In this document: in pieces, positions 63,467 to 64,000 of the stretch
Position numbering within the stretch: position 1 is the first letter of the stretch
Layout of the letters: each line of letters opens with the position of its first letter
Assembly (NCBI RefSeq): GCF_000429505.1
Contig: NZ_AUBZ01000002.1
Coordinates: forward strand, 62,001 to 126,000
Length of the DNA: 64,000 bases
Direction: 5' to 3'
Source of the DNA: Aliagarivorans taiwanensis DSM 22990
GTDB taxonomy: Bacteria; Pseudomonadota; Gammaproteobacteria; Enterobacterales; Celerinatantimonadaceae
Made by a program: the position numbers and the translations under genes
The notes under the pieces: generated by a model
Told to the model about the DNA's origin: nothing
Seen by the model: the letters and a program-made list of their open reading frames with translations, nothing else
Databases searched by the model: none

Positions 63467-64000
63467 CTAGAGCAAGGGCATCGGCAAGCGATTCAGCGAA
63501 AACTCACTGTCATTAAAGATCAGGTTAATCTGATCGCGCCCATCGACATTATCCAGATACCCCACCTGACGTAGGCCTTCGACATACAAACGATAAGGGC
63601 TGTTATCGAAAAACTCTTCGTTGACGCTCATATGGGCGTTCACATCCAGATAGCGCAGCAGTTGCTGTTCGTAGCTGATGTCTTCCAGGCGAAAGGGCTG
63701 AACAATGACCTTGGCTTTGGCATCAACATCTCCTTGCATCTTTACGCCGGCTTGCTGGGTATCGATGTCGAAGGCAAACTTACGCAGATCCCATAGCAGC
63801 GGCTTGTTGAGCAGCGCTTGGAACAGTTGTTGTTGCTCTTCGGCGCTGGGCGACTGACTTTGCTGGGCGATAAGCTCGAGCAACAACTGCTCTTCCACAC
63901 CGCCTAGCTGGGCATCCAATTGCAGGTTAGCAAGCTCAAGCTGTTGGCCTTGGCTGCGGCTGGTGATTTGGGCAATACGGGTTTGCAGGTCAAGATAGCT
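63467..64000 (-). CDS. YdgA/DUF945-like protein, C-terminal part (runs off window)
   Basis: About 177 C-terminal residues are visible and the frame stays open to the right edge, so the start lies outside. The sequence is Gln/Leu-rich and then strand-forming: PLLWDLRKFAFDIDTQQAGVKMQGDVDAKAKV, and a tail NLIFNDSEFSLNRLPMPLL. This recalls the C-terminus of YdgA/DUF945 envelope proteins, whose function is unclear. The match is by general pattern only. It is convergent with porin 3. Confidence 0.5.
   Translation of the reverse strand, partial: SYLDLQTRIAQITSRSQGQQLELANLQLDAQLGGVEEQLLLELIAQQSQSPSAEEQQQLFQALLNKPLLWDLRKFAFDIDTQQAGVKMQGDVDAKAKVIVQPFRLEDISYEQQLLRYLDVNAHMSVNEEFFDNSPYRLYVEGLRQVGYLDNVDGRDQINLIFNDSEFSLNRLPMPLL

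Noticed and set aside
1-64000. tRNA or rRNA genes, CRISPR arrays, prophage or transposase genes
   Set aside because: None of the typical sequences or repeats was recognised by reading. A covariance-model scan would be needed to exclude small RNAs.

Overview
The window is chromosomal DNA of a Gammaproteobacterium. Several gene blocks are typical of that class: trkH-trkA-rsmB-fmt-def facing a LysM gene-dprA-smg-yrdD, glnA-ntrB-ntrC with bipA, ydbH-ynbE-ydbL, pldB-yigL, yihY-dtd and divergent metE/metR. The phaB-phaA-phasin-phaC order is like that of vibrios. Together with dcuB, maltoporin-type porins and DUF1820/SirB2 proteins this suggests a facultative heterotroph near Alteromonadales, Aeromonadales or Vibrionales. 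The genus cannot be fixed from the sequence alone. I saw no rRNA, tRNA, CRISPR array, prophage or insertion sequence.

Layout. 1-341 is the start of a photolyase that runs off the left edge. 1162-6263 is a polyhydroxybutyrate (PHB) block: reductase, thiolase, phasin, class I synthase, then a convergent second SDR reductase. 6.5-16 kb holds mostly single genes: a MarR regulator, a repeat-like hypothetical protein, a LysR/ChrA pair, a YhiN-type flavoprotein, a PstS-like protein with a His-rich tail, a COG3650-like protein, yigL, pldB and a DUF2214 protein. 16-22.6 kb has a DMT exporter, ydbH-ynbE-ydbL for lipid transport between the membranes, a LacI regulator and several small proteins. 22.7-31.8 kb is the K+ uptake / tRNA formylation / deformylase / DprA housekeeping block. 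32-36.8 kb has dcuB, metE and metR. 36.8-43.7 kb is nitrogen control (ntrC, ntrB, glnA) and bipA. Upstream of glnA lie a sigma-54 promoter and an NtrC enhancer.

43.8-47.1 kb is a poorly known module: a YeiE-like LysR regulator facing a CBS-pair protein and a large membrane protein of about 14 helices. 47.2-53.3 kb has a diguanylate cyclase, a NIF3/CutA-like protein, cardiolipin synthase, a SulP transporter, yihY and dtd.

53.5-63.4 kb is a carbohydrate-use locus: a cytoplasmic GH3 glycosidase, a LacI regulator, a lone MalK/UgpC-type ATPase and three tandem LamB-type porins. The most striking observation is here. A 14-bp LacI-type operator lies upstream of the lacI gene. Its exact reverse complement occurs at nucleotides 8-21 of the coding sequence of all three porins, although the rest of their signal-peptide codons have diverged. 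This suggests one LacI protein controls the locus, including through operators inside the porin genes. The right edge holds part of a YdgA/DUF945-like protein.

Many genes end in strong hairpin terminators, several shared by convergent neighbours. Where a better Shine-Dalgarno site or family length supports it, I moved gene starts inward from the longest open frame and say so in the entry.
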